Assembly (NCBI GenBank): GCA_003508835.1
Contig: PUFA01000223.1
Coordinates: 558,001-622,000, forward strand
Origin: Eonycteris spelaea
Lineage: Eukaryota > Chordata > Mammalia > Chiroptera > Pteropodidae
DNA length: 64,000 nt
Reading direction: 5' to 3'
Shown piece by piece: positions 1 through 10,785 of this stretch. Each line of letters opens with the position of its first letter. Position 1 is the stretch's first letter. The notes beneath the pieces are model-generated. The model was given only the letters and a program-made list of their open reading frames with translations. It was not told where the DNA came from and ran no database searches. The position numbers were made by a program, and so were the translations under genes.

Positions 1-455
1 CCCCTGCCCTGCCCCGGCTAGGGCCTTCCTGTGGGAAGCCACCCCCACCCCCAGAGCTGGGGTTCGCGCCCCTCCCATCAACCCCCGCAGGACCCTGCCC
101 TGCGCTTCAGCTCTAAGTGTCTGCTCACTTGTGTCTCGCCTCTGCCCAGATGGTACTCCAGGTAGGGCGTGGACAGCTAGGGGCCGTGTCCTGTTCTGTA
201 ACACCCCCCCTCAGAAACTCAGTGGCTCTGTGCAGGCTGCTCTGGGAGGGTCAGGGGGCACAAAATCAACCATGCAGGAGGGAGGGCTTCCTGGAGGAGG
301 CGACCAGTTATCACTGATGTGTCATGATTCTACCACACAGCACCTGGACAGACCAGTCACACACGGCCTTCAGAAGGCAGCGCCCTGGGGCCTGGGAGGG
401 AAGAAGGCCAATGCCCTATGAGGAGGGTGGGGATGTGCCCCAGGGGGAGCCCCAC

Positions 456-607
456 CTTGCTGGTGACGTCATACACCAGGAGCGCAGCGTCGGCACCCCG
501 GAAGTAAAGGTGGCAGACGCTGTGGTACTTCTCCTGGCCGGCCGTGTCCCAGATCTCGAGCTTCACAGACGCAGTGCCCACGTCCACCAGCTTTGTGAAG
601 AAAGCAC
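456..607 (-). CDS. RAB17: RAB17 second coding exon (switch II, DTAGQ)
   Basis: This exon encodes residues 49-98 of the small GTPase RAB17, plus the last two bases of codon 48 (Cys). RAB17 is known as an epithelial Rab acting in apical recycling and transcytosis at endosomes. The translation contains WDTAGQEKYHS (Asp68-Gln72 in local numbering form the G3 motif and catalytic Gln), followed by LYFRGADAALLVYDVTSK, the usual Rab beta-4 strand. The acceptor (CAG at 610-608, after a pyrimidine-rich stretch) and donor (AAG|GTGGGG at 456/455) are both visible. The exon is 152 bp, so it enters at phase 1 and leaves at phase 0, as needed to continue with the human-like DSF segment. That next exon, carrying the NKxD and SAK motifs and the C-terminal cysteines, lies left of the window. 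The match to human RAB17 is from memory but is very close, so confidence is high. Confidence 0.95.
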
Positions 608-1148
608 CTGGAACAGGGAGGCGCAGCGGGGTCTGTACCTGGAGGCCGGGTCCTCCAGGCCGGGTCCTCCAGGCCAGGCCAGCATGAGCCCCGGGCTCAG
701 CCCACAGGCAGAGAAACATGCTTCCTGTCGCCCAGAGCCGGGGAGGCTGGGCGAACCCTTCTTCTGCAAGACAGTGGTCTCCACGCAAAGCCAAGTGCTA
801 TGTGTCATTTGTGGCAGGTGCTTTGCAGGTCCCACAGGGCCTCTGGAGGTGAAGATGAACTCCCGGGCCCTAACTCGAAACCTGCCCGCTTTCAAAGTGA
901 CCTGATTTGGAAATCCTTGTTTAGAAGCACCAAGATGTTCTGCTCCCACAGCGTGTGGGGTGTGTCACATAGAGAGCGAGACAAGGGACAGGCAGCCGGC
1001 AGGGCGGGCCGGTGTCCAGAGCTGGGGGACGCTGGCAGGACACAGCCTCCTGCCCAAGCACTGCCCAGCCGTCCCACCACGTGGGCTTTGGAGCCCGTTG
1101 GGAGAGTCTGCAAACGTGGCCCCACGTCTGCAGCCCCAAAGCCCGTGT

Positions 1149-1590
1149 GCTGGCTTCCTGGGGGCTGCCATAAGAAATCACCAGAAACTGGGGAGCTCAA
1201 AGCAAAGGAGTTTATCCTTCTCATTCCGAAAGCCAGAGGTCCAAACTCAAGGTGCTGCCGGGGTGGGGGGTGGAGGGCTCCTTCTGGAAGCCCCTTCTGG
1301 AAGCCTCTGTCAGTGCTTGCCAGTGCCCGGTCCTGGGCTTGCAGGCCAGCCGCTCCCATCTCTGCCTCCCTGGTCATAGGCCTCTCCCTCCGCACCCTCC
1401 ACAGCTCTGACGGGGACCCCAGTCGTTAGACTCAGGGCCCACCCGAAATCCAGGACACTCTCATCTCAACACCCTTAACGGACTGCATCCGCAAAGACCC
1501 TTTTTCCAAGGAAGACCACCCTCCTGGGCTTGGGAGTTACGATGTGGACATAACTTTGAGGGGTGGGGACACAATTCGACCCATGGCAGA
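1149..1590 (-). mobile_element. MaLR (MLT1-like) LTR remnant, antisense
   Basis: The stretch reads as the reverse of an ERVL-MaLR solo LTR. It opens with a segment like 'ggctgccata.aaat..ccac', followed by 'ggaggc.agaagtcc'-type text, then 'gggcccaccc' and 'tgcaaagaccctttttcca', and ends with 'ggggacacaattcaaccca'-like sequence at 1566-1584. The family name is from memory of these signature blocks. No coding potential remains. Confidence 0.6.
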
Positions 1591-1605
1591 CGGCCTACGG
1601 GACGG

Positions 1606-1770
1606 GGCCAGGCTGAGGGTTTTAGTGCCCTTGTAAGAAGAGGCACAGAGAGTCCCCTCCCTCCTCCTCCTCCCTCCATGCGAGCACACAGAAGAGGCCG
1701 TGTGAGCGCACAGCACGGTGACAGCCGCCTTCGAGCCTCGGGAAGAGGCTTCCGGGAACGGCGGCCTCTG
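1606..1770 (+). mobile_element. MaLR (MLT1-like) LTR fragment, sense
   Basis: The run 'cccttgtaagaagaggcaca' followed by 'ccatgcgagcacacagaaga' resembles the central part of MLT1 LTRs (cttataagaagaggaagag, then a ccatgtgaggacacagc type block) in the plus direction. It is back to back with the antisense fragment at 1149-1590. Confidence 0.5.
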
Positions 1771-2146
1771 CCCACGCCCTGTCCATTTCCTGTCACGTCA
1801 CACCACGTGTCTGAGTTTGGTTTTGCTGTCTTGAAAGTCGTCCCTGCCAGCGCACATGCGGGCAGAAAGCTCGGCTCTGCCTCTTCCGTTTCACAGTCCT
1901 GGCGTCCGCTCGTTTTCCGTTCAGCTCCGTTCCCTCTCCCTCTGGGGGCTTCTGGAGCCTTCCGCCTGGTGAATGGACTGGATAAACCCCGACTGGACAA
2001 TGAATGATGTAAGAATTAAATGGTATTTTTATGGCCCCGAATTAAAAAGTGTCTCTAATAAATGCTATCAACATAAAAATGGTTTTGCTTTTTTACCTTT
2101 TTAACCTAAAAAAAAAAAACCCAAAAACAGCTGGTTCTGCTCGCTT

Positions 2147-2160
2147 GCGCCCTCTGGTGG
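2147..2160 (-). promoter_or_regulatory. Strong CTCF-like binding motif
   Basis: The plus strand reads GCGCCCTCTGGTGG; its reverse complement CCACCAGAGGGCGC matches the CTCF core consensus at essentially every informative position. It lies in unique sequence inside the RAB17 intron. Occupancy cannot be judged from sequence. Confidence 0.6.
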
Positions 2161-3514
2161 AAGGGCACATGTACTGCATGGCTTCCGGGGCACCGTGGCT
2201 GAGGCAAAGTTCTCGTTTCAAAGGGAAGCCAGTTGGTGGCAAAGCTGGATGCGCTGGGTGCTTCCCTCCGGGGCTGCCAGCCTGCGATTCATTCTGGCTT
2301 CTGCTAGCAAATACGCACTCAAGCGCTAGATGTCGCCATCCTTCCGAAAGATGTCACTAAGAAGGTGCCGCCCAGGGAAATGGGCCAGAATTCCCGCTGT
2401 GGCCACTATGGATGGCAGGAAGAGGGGGCCACCCACACTCCCGCCAGGTCCTCCTGCAGTGGGTCAGGAAGCCCCCACCGTGCCTGGGGGTGGCTGGGAG
2501 CTCCAGGGTCTTTCCAGCCCCCGCCGGCGCGGGGCTGGGGGGTGCGCCCACTTGGGGGTCCCACTCTGGCTCGGCTTCCTGTCTGTCACAATTCCTGCTC
2601 CAACGCCTGCTTCCGCTGGATGGACGGGCTTGGCCAGAGGCGGCTGGGGCACTGTTCTGGAGGGCGAGCTGGGCACTCAGCAATCCTGCCCACGGCCACC
2701 CATGACCCAGGCCCTCTGGAGGGGCCCAGACACCTGATCTTCCCGAAGGCTGGAGAATCCGGAAGCCTGCTTGTCCTGAGGGCAGCATCACCGCCGGCCG
2801 GCCAGGCCCTGGGCCCACCCTGCTCTCAGGAGTGCGGGGCGGGCGTCTGAGGAGAGGGAGCAGCACGCAAGGGTGGCAGCCCTGAGTCATGACATGGTGG
2901 TCCACGACTTGAGGCAGCCTTCACGGACCCCGCCACGGGACGGCACCTGCATCCCCGTTTCTCAGGTGAGAACACGGGGAGCGGGTGAAGGCCCCTGGCC
3001 GGGGTCGGCCGGCCGCTTCCTCGCTCGCCTCACACTCCCCGAGCGTCCCGCACAGGCAGCCAGGCGCGTGCGGCCCCTCGGGGCAGGGCGCCCGCGCCAG
3101 GCAGCGACTTTGCCCGCTGCCACCCTCCTGACTGGGGTCAGGCTCCTCGGTGAAACCGGACAACACAGGCCACTGTCCCCAGAAGAATGGCCGTGCTCCT
3201 CTCCTCAGCTGAAGCGCGGGGCTATCCCTCCACTGACGGTAACAGAGTAACAAGTAGCCACGTGGGGCTGTCCGTCACAATGACAGAAAGACATGATAAC
3301 CTAACTACAGCAGCACATAATTAAAATAATATGGACTGTATCATAATAAAGGACTAATAAACAAGAGTAAATTTTATTAATCGATTTCATGTTCATGTGA
3401 TAATCATAACATCCGCCTCCGAAGGTCGCCGTGGCAAGGGGTGTATAAGACACGTCAAGCAGACCCCGCGGTATGAGTGTGTGGGGGGGGTCATTCCTAT
3501 ATGGGATTTAGCTC

Positions 3515-3600
3515 CTAAAAGCAAAGGGGGGCTGACTCACTTCTGTGCCCCCAACACCCAGCATAATTGCTGGCGCATAGTAGGTGCTCAATAAACCAGT
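3515..3600 (+). repeat. L2 3'-end fragment
   Basis: The text 'ctgtgcccccaacacccagc' followed by 'gcatagtaggtgctcaataaa' matches the conserved 3' terminus of L2 LINEs in the sense direction. Confidence 0.6.
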
Positions 3601-3887
3601 GCGGGCCCCATGGCTTGGTGGCTGACTAAATAAACAAGGATTGCTAAACTCAGCTAGAGACGGGGCCACCTGCGAATCTACTCTGGCTGTCTCCTGCCTC
3701 CGAACACCCCCACCATGTCCCAGGGACACCGAGGTGGGACCGAGGCTCAGCCCCAGCCCCAGGGAAGCCTTGACTGGAGGGGTTCTTCCCTCTGGAGACA
3801 GGAGCTGGGCCTGGGACTAGAGACTGGGGGAGGGGCAGCTATTCAGCTCCCTGCAGAATCTTCCAGTCTAAAGTAGGCGGGGACCAG

Positions 3888-3945
3888 GCCAAGACATATT
3901 CACTAAATGTATGCATGAATGAATGATTGAATGAATGAGTGAATG
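3888..3945 (+). repeat. L2-type tail with (TGAA)n
   Basis: An imperfect run of TGAATGAATGA units follows 'attcactaaatg', as at the 3' end of L2 elements. This could be a second L2 copy or part of the one ending near 3600. Confidence 0.45.
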
Positions 3946-4604
3946 GACTTCGAAATAGGCGGCCTATGGGGGCGGAGTTCAAATTTGACACCTCACTTCC
4001 GAGTGAGGTGTCCTCCCGCCATGCTGGCCGCCCCCCAGGAGGGCTGGCGCGAAGAACCTGCCGTTTTCGGAAAACCCCGGGGTCCCCCCTCCTCCCTCAC
4101 CCCGCCCCCGCCCCCGCCCCGGGGCAGACAGCCAAGGAGACTGACAGCGGGGGCTTCGCGGACTTCCACCGCTGAGCGCCGCGCAGCACCAGCCTCTACA
4201 AGACGCGTGGCGAGGGGGTCTGCGCTGCCCGCCGCCCCTTCCTGCTGCCTCCGCCCCGACCCGGGCCAGGCTGGTAAACTGAGTCCAGGCACAAAGGGGG
4301 CGCGTGTAGGGCACTGCCTGGGGGGTAGCCTTAGCCCAGGGGACCTGCAGGGTGAGAGGCCGGCTTGTCCTTCGGGCTCCCCTCCACCGCCCAGTCCCTC
4401 ACACAGCCAACCCGGGGCCAGAGTCCCTGAGCCGCAGCCTCCTCCCAGTCCGCGCGGGCCGCCCAGGGGGCCCCATCCGCTCCCTGCCCGGCGCGCGAGG
4501 CTCCAAGGCAGCGCGTGCCGCGTGCTCCCGCCACGGGCATGGGAGGCGTGGCTCCCTTCCCCCACCCCCACCCCCGGGACACACGCCCCAGGCCCGCCAC
4601 TTAC

Positions 4605-4746
4605 ACCCCACGGTCGGCAGGATACTCTTGAAGTCATCCTTCACAAACCGGAGAGCCAGGCTGGACTTGCCCACAGAGCCACCTCCCAGGAGGACCAGCT
4701 TGAACACGGAGGGCTGGCCCGGCGCCACCCCGTCCGCCTGCGCCAT
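4605..4746 (-). CDS. RAB17: RAB17 first coding exon (start codon, P-loop, switch I)
   Basis: This exon encodes residues 1-47 and the first base of Cys48. The protein starts MAQADGVAPGQPSVFKLVLL. The P-loop GGGSVGKS spans residues 21-28 with Lys27 and Ser28, and the switch I threonine is Thr45 in ILPTVGC. I chose the ATG at 4746-4744 because it has G at -3 and G at +4 and matches the MAQA start of human RAB17; the variable N-terminal tail is about five residues shorter than the human one as I recall it. The donor T|GTAAGT lies at 4605/4604 and joins the 456-607 exon in frame to give VGCAFFTK. The exon sits in GC-rich DNA. It has two possible acceptors upstream, after 4815 and after 4750, so the 5' UTR length is uncertain. 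The frame stays open upstream of the ATG without a stop back to 4814. Confidence 0.94.
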
Positions 4747-4814
4747 GCCCTGCGGAGACACGCGGCGTCCCGAGGAGGTCCGTGTCCCCAGCAGATCACC
4801 CGGGCGCTGCTTCC
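4747..4814 (-). other. RAB17: Probable RAB17 5' UTR segment with two candidate splice acceptors
   Basis: On the minus strand a pyrimidine-rich tract ending TGTCCCGCAG stops at 4815 and would start the exon at 4814, giving 68 bp of 5' UTR. A second tract ending TGTCTCCGCAG stops at 4750 and would start the exon only three bases before the ATG. The sequence cannot tell which is used. Confidence 0.5.
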
Positions 4815-6514
4815 CTGCGGGACAGACAGAGCTCCAAGTCAGAGGCCGCGGCGGCACCCCCGCTCCGCTCTGCACCCCATTTCCCCACCCGTAAACCGGC
4901 AAACACTGCGTTGCGGGGCGCGTGGATGGATGGTGCCCGCCAGGGGCCACCGCACCCGGAGAAGCAGCGGTGACGGCCGCCTATGGTAGTGACAGATGAC
5001 CCCCATTCCACCCATTCTCACTTTTTAAAAAATCTGTTACTTTTTCCAAAAAGTATCTGACGCCCGTGGGACTTAAAAGTGCTCTCTCCGTGTTTGGATC
5101 AGGGATTGAAGTTAATGTTTCAAAGAATAATGGACCTAACAAGGTTGGTGCTTCAGGACCCTCAAGACCTTTCAGCTTCCGGTCGCATCTAGCGCCTCAG
5201 AGCCCACAGTGACGCGCCCTGGAGAGAAGCGGCTCTGCGTCAGAATAAATTTCGGCAAACCCTGCGTGTTTGTTGACACGGAGCACAGGAGACAGAAAGC
5301 GGATCTTCCCATGGCCTCGTGTGTCCGTCATCCACGTCCACAGTAACCAGCTGTGGAATAACAGGTCGTTTTCCCCGCACTCCCCGCCCCCTGACCCCCC
5401 ACTCCCGGAGATTAGTTTGAAGCAAATCCCAGACATCCTATCGTTTCAACTGCAAATCGGGAACAGATGGGAAAGCACCTGAAAGGCCAGCCGGCCCTCC
5501 GGGAATAAAGTGTACAGCCCTGGAGGTTCTGAAACGCTGAAGGAAGCCCCAGGAAGGATAACTGGTCAGTGGGGTCTCAAGGCTCAGTGTCACCAGAGAT
5601 CGTCGCTCAGCTTCACCATCGGCCCCACTCACTCCCCTCTGTTCCGGTTGATACAAATCTCTCTCCGCTGCAGCCTCCTATCTGGTCTGGCAGCTGCCAT
5701 CCTTGGCCCCTGCTCATGTGTCCCGTCCCCATAAATAGCAGCTAATAAAATAGATAGGCTCTGCCATGATGCGGCCTGCAGTTCCCTGCTCTCCTCTTGG
5801 TTGAAATTATCTGTTTTTAACTCTACCTTAGTTCACAGCATTTTTTTGATGGCCTCTCTCTCTCACTGGGCCAAAACCCCTCATGAAAGCGAGGTCCGTA
5901 TTCATTGAGCATATAGGACGGGCTGACGTGGTCACGTGAACGCGCTGGGAATGGCTTAGCAGGAAGCCTGTGCCAGACAGACCCGCTGCTTCCCCGCACG
6001 GTCCGCACAGCCAGTCCGGCCCCCGCAGCTTGCGAAGCAGGGAACTGGCACATCTGCATAAAGGGAGGACGGAAGGGCCTGCAGCCGCTCCAGGGTCAGC
6101 TCTGCGAGGCCAAGACAAGCAGACCACTCCCAACGCGAAGGCCGCCCTGTGAGGGCGCTCAGGCGACAGGGAGGAGCCCAGCGAGCCTAACAGGTGGGTG
6201 TGCTCACGGACCCCCGCGTGGCTGGGCTGCTCAGAGCCTCCTCCGGAAGCTGAGTGAGAAGCTCCGGGGGCCTTCTCTCTTCCAGAGAGTCCCAGCAGCT
6301 TTCCTAAGACAATGACACAGGGCTGGAAGCCAGACAGGCTGCCTGCATGTCCACACTGAACCCACCAGGTCCCGGCATGGTCTCAGCCACTCACGGGACC
6401 CGCCACATGGCTTCCCACAGCAACGAGCCTGCCCGGGGCATCACCAGCCTGGACTCACTGGCCAAGACCATTAGCTCTACAGCAAGCCCTAACTCATAAA
6501 CTGCTTTTTCCCCC

Positions 6515-6880
6515 CCTGTACTCAGAGAAACAGAGAGCAAAGTGGTGGTTACCAGGGGCTAGGGGTTGAGGAAATGGGGAGATATTGGTCAAAGAGCACC
6601 AACCTGCGGTTATAAGATTAATAAATTCTGAGACTCATGTACAACATGGAGATTATAACTAATAACACTGTATCATCTACCTGAAAGTTGCTAAGAGATC
6701 TTAAATGTTCTCACCACAAAAGAAATAGCAACTATTTGATGAGAGGGAGGTGTTAGCGAATGCTACTGTGGTAATTAACATTTTGCTACGTTTAAATGTA
6801 TCAGAGCAACGTGTTGCACACATTAATCTTACATAATGTTATCTATCAGTTATATCTCAATAACGCTGAAACAGGGAACA
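6515..6880 (+). mobile_element. Old L1 3' UTR fragment (L1MA-like)
   Basis: Signature L1 3' UTR text is visible in order: 'gtggttaccaggggctaggg', 'gggagatattggtcaaag', 'gttataagatt.ataa', 'ctaataacactgtatc', 'cttaaatgttctcaccacaa', and 'atgttatctatcagttatat' then 'ctcaata'. Sense orientation, without a long poly(A). Confidence 0.75.
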
Positions 6881-7516
6881 CCCTTAAGAACTGAATTTCT
6901 GAGTTTCTGTGCTACCCCAGGCTAATACCTTTTTTCTTGCTGGGGTTACTGAAGGCACCTGCTTAGAAGCAGATGATCAATCCATTGATTCATGTTGTAA
7001 TCTTACATACAGAGAAAGTTCTAACACACCTCCAGCAATGCATTCTCCTCACGCATTTAAAGAAACTCCTTCAAGTTTTCCTTGCTAGTTTTCCCTTGCA
7101 ATTAACAAAAGTCTTTGTGAGTTCAGAAAATCTTTAGCCCAAATATTTTGGTTTGAATTAATCAAAATAGGTGGAATATGAATGAATATACCATTTCTAT
7201 AATACCACATGCCAGCATCTTATTCCTTTGTCAATAATACATCTCTGGGTTTTTTTTTTTTTAAATCATTTTACTATAGATATAAATACATCATTGTCAA
7301 TATGAAAAAAAATTGGAATTACTCATGATCCCATGCCCTTAATACAACCAGGAATGGTGTTTTGCCTACTAGCTTCTATTTTTAAAAAATAAATCTTAAA
7401 AACAAACAAGCTAAAATCCATAGTTTTGATATAAAATTTCATATCCTACCTTTAAAACAACAACATGGATCAACATATATCAACCCATTGTTATATATGT
7501 TATATGTGACTTCAAA

Positions 7517-7558
7517 ATATATATATATATTATTATATATATTATATATATATATATT
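7517..7558. repeat. (TA)n microsatellite, interrupted
   Basis: About 42 bp of nearly pure alternating TA with two single-base interruptions, within a 700-bp AT-rich block (about 6950-7700). It is self-complementary. Confidence 0.85.
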
Positions 7559-8275
7559 TAATGACCTAACATTCCTGCAACTATTCTAATTTGCTGAACC
7601 ATTTCCTGTTACTGTATTTTCATGTGCTTTAGATTTTTTCTCTAATAATCAGACACAGAAAGCATTTTCATGTATAACTGTTTGCATGATTACAGGTTGT
7701 AAGCTTTTGATAATCAGAGGTTGGAGCCGTCTGCTCAGACAGAAAATTGAAAATGTGCCGCCTGACCCTGCCTCTAGATTTTAATCAAGATGTGGTCCTT
7801 TGAAGTCTTTCAGAACACAAGGACCTCTCAGGAATGCAATAGCCGTGACAGCTAATAGGGACCCTCTCTTCCGCATCAAGCCCATCTCCCATGGGAAAAG
7901 AAAAGAAAGAACTGCGAGCCCTAACTAGTCTTTTTTTGGGGAGAGGGCATCCCAGGGAAGGGTCCAGTTTGCTGGGTCTATTGTCAGGACATCCCTCGTG
8001 TGTGCGACCCTTGCCGGGCGTGTAAAGGATACCGAGATTTCTGTGTGGCTATCTGCTCGGGTGTCAGTCTGTACCGAGCTTCCGGGTCCCTCACTAGCAG
8101 CAGCTTACCTGCAGCTGGAACTTCCATAGGAATCTCCCTCCAGGAGCCAGGAGGACCCACATGGGGCACCACGGCCCTCAGGAGGACGGACCCCTCCCCC
8201 CGCGGGAGCCTTTCAGTGGTGCACGTGTGGCACACACAGTCACACACGGACACGGATCTGAACACAGACACACAA

Positions 8276-8276
<1 letters not shown>

Positions 8277-8313
<37 letters not shown>
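8277..8313. repeat. (AC)n microsatellite
   Basis: About 18 uninterrupted AC dinucleotides, flanked on the left by a degenerate CA-rich stretch from about 8220. Confidence 0.9.
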
Positions 8314-8315
<2 letters not shown>

Positions 8316-10691
8316 CACACAGACTGTCAAGTACACAAAAGTTTAAATAATGACTCACGTGTCCCCAAGCCTGGTTGCTACCAGGAAGCCTGATAGCCTG
8401 TCATCACCGGGTCCTGCAGGGCCCCTACCTGTCTGCCGTTCTCCCTCCTAAGGAAAGGTCAGCTTCCTTCACTGGGGCGCTGGGTGGTGGCTGAGGCAGC
8501 CGGAGGGGCGGTGGCTCGGCTCCAACAGAAAGCAGGTAGAAGTGGCAGTCTGCCCAGCCCGCCGCAACAGGCTCCCAGGACAAGGTCCGCTGGTCATGTG
8601 GCCACCTGGGCCAGGGGCAGGGCGGGAGGCTGGACCATGGAGCAGGCGCAGCAGGAGCACCTGGGCGGCCAGCCGGAAGTCAGACTCTGGTCAGGTGCCT
8701 GCGGTCACCCAGCGCTGGCCGAGACCCCCAGCCCTGGTAGGTCCCGATTTCAGCACACATCTCTCTGCTCGTCCTCGGAGCTGTGCGGCTCCTGGCCACC
8801 GTTGCACTAGCAGCCCAGGAGAGAAGGAAGGATTTCAGTCAAGTGAACTCCCTCCTTCCTCAGACGGCTGGGAGCCAGCTCCTTTGGGGCCCTGCCCCTG
8901 GCACAGAGGCTAGCCAGGTAGGCTGGTCCAGGGCCGGACGACTGGATCCTGGCCAGATGCCACCTCGGGGCAGGGCGCTGCATGTCTCTCATATCCTCCG
9001 CCATCCTGTCACCCTCCAACCTGACTCTGCGCCTCTGTGGCACTATCACAGCACCCTGCCCACCCCAGTGCCTGAGTGAACGCACACGGGGCGGGCACGC
9101 ACCGCCCGGACGATGCAGAAACTGCCCCGGGGCCTCGGGCCCAGGCAAACCCAGCCACTGGGCCGGGGGCTCCTTTGCCTCCGCTCCACGCCTCGGTCTC
9201 ACCACTCCGAGAGCCGCTAGCTCACGTTTAAGTCAGAAGGCGCCTTCCCGTGCAGCGTGCAAAGTCAGGCTCGGCACCAACGAATGGCCTGGCGGGGCGG
9301 ATGGAGACTGGGCTCACAGACGTCCTGACCAGGACCCCACCTGGACGAGGCCACGTGCACGTCGGAACCATCATGCCTGCATGGGAAGGAGGCAAAAAAT
9401 GAAACGCGGGGTAAAAAAAAATGGAACGCAAGCAATTTACTTACAGGACCACGATTCGTGTTATTTTTATATGGCTAGACCAGCTTTTGACTTTCTCTCT
9501 CGGCATGTTCTCAGCCTTCCTGTGTTAGCATCAATAGGGAGAATTTCCACCACGCCACGTAATCAGGCCACACATGCAAGCAGGACACTCATATGCATAT
9601 TCCCCCTTCGAAAGAAATGCACAATTACAGGACTTTGGAGCCGGGAAGGCCCCTGGGGAGTATCTGGTCTGAGCACCCACCCAGAGTCTGAAGACTCTTG
9701 GCAACACCCACTCCTACTGATTCTTCAGTCTCCGCTCAAATCTGGACGGTGACAGGGAGCGTCTGCCCCCTGAGGCAGCCATGCACAGTGGCCTTCTGCA
9801 ACTGTCCACCTGTCACCCTCCCAGGGGCATTTGGCCGAAGGCTGAACACGTTTGTATAAGCATTCCTGAGATTTGTGAAGAAGCCGGCCGGGTCTGTGGC
9901 AGACACAGCATGCAGACCCATGGCCCCCGCTCCTTGTCATGACACCCCGCGTGGCTCGGAGTGTGAACACTTTCCAGCAGACGTGCCCAGTGACCCCACC
10001 CTGCAGTTTGTGGGTAAGAGGGGGCTCCCCTTCCTCTTCGCAGAGCTGGGGTTAAGCCTCAGACTCTTCGTGTGATAGGTATCTGAGGTCCGGATCTTCT
10101 GGAATGTTCTTATCTCCCAGGGCCTTTGTGATAAGCAGCACAGTCCCTTGCTTTGCCTGAAACCTTCACCTCCCTTATCTCAATGGAAAATTCCACAGGG
10201 GTTTCTGAACAGCAAGTTGAATTCCTCAGCGCAACAGTCAGTTTCGTGCTTGGCTGCCCGCCAGGCTGGGAATGGCCAAGCAGAGCAAAGTCCTGCCACT
10301 GGACACACCCAGGGCCAGCAAGGGCAGGACAGGTGCCCCCAGGGGGGCAGCCACCCTGGGTTCCTGCAAGGTTGTAAAGGGGCTGAGGGCGCAGCAGGAG
10401 AGACCAGCTCACCTGGCCAGGTAGAAGGGGAGGGGCACGGGGGACTCGGGAGGGGACGCAGACACAGGAGCTGGCAGATGGCGGAGACGTTTGCCCGAAG
10501 GCCACGGGGAGGAAGGGTTTTCTGAGCCCCAGCAGCAGCGTGAGCGCAGTGCGAGGGGCCCGGAGTGGCCTGCTATGGAGGGACATCAGGGGACACTGCC
10601 AACGTGTGGGGTGGAGGCCAGAGGGGTGAGGATGGAGAGGCCTTGGCCACTTCCGTGGAGACTAGAAACAACCAAACCAAAGCAGAGGCCT

Positions 10692-10785
10692 GGCATTGAG
10701 CACCTACTGTGTGCCATGTACTGCGTAAGGCCTGGACTCGAAACAGCTGATCTCATCCTCTTCCTCATAGCAACCCCACCCCATG
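10692..10785 (-). repeat. MIR fragment, antisense
   Basis: The text 'ttgagcacctactgtgtgcc' with 'ctcatcctcttcctcatagc' downstream is the reverse of the MIR 3' half. Confidence 0.55.

Larger units (their letters stand above)
608..4604 (-). other. RAB17: RAB17 intron between the two visible coding exons
   Basis: No further exon is seen. The intron holds MaLR-type LTR pieces at 1149-1770, a strong CTCF-like motif at 2147-2160, L2 ends at about 3515-3600 and 3888-3945, and an AT-rich patch at 3290-3400. A short direct repeat of a 14-bp unit (CCGGGTCCTCCAGG, two copies) lies at about 647-674, just inside the acceptor. The last 600 bp near 4000-4560 are GC- and CpG-rich. A long plus-strand open frame here (3943-4989) runs antisense over the RAB17 exon and looks like a by-product of GC-rich sequence. 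Confidence 0.7.
1..4814 (-). other. RAB17: RAB17 gene, 5' part (partial, runs off left edge)
   Basis: Span of the visible RAB17 transcript: coding exon 4746-4605 with probable 5' UTR to about 4814, intron 4604-608, exon 607-456, and the start of the next intron at 455-1. The non-coding first exon and promoter were not identified and must lie to the right, between here and the LRRFIP1 promoter. The gene is transcribed leftward, divergent from LRRFIP1. Confidence 0.85.

Noticed and set aside
3943..4989. 348-codon open frame on the plus strand
   Set aside because: It lies opposite the RAB17 coding exon and GC-rich flanks, has a low-complexity Pro/Arg composition and shows no family similarity.
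5340..5480. Possible L1 fragment ('gaagcaaatcccagacatcc')
   Set aside because: A short phrase resembles an L1 3' region, but too little else aligns by eye to support a feature.
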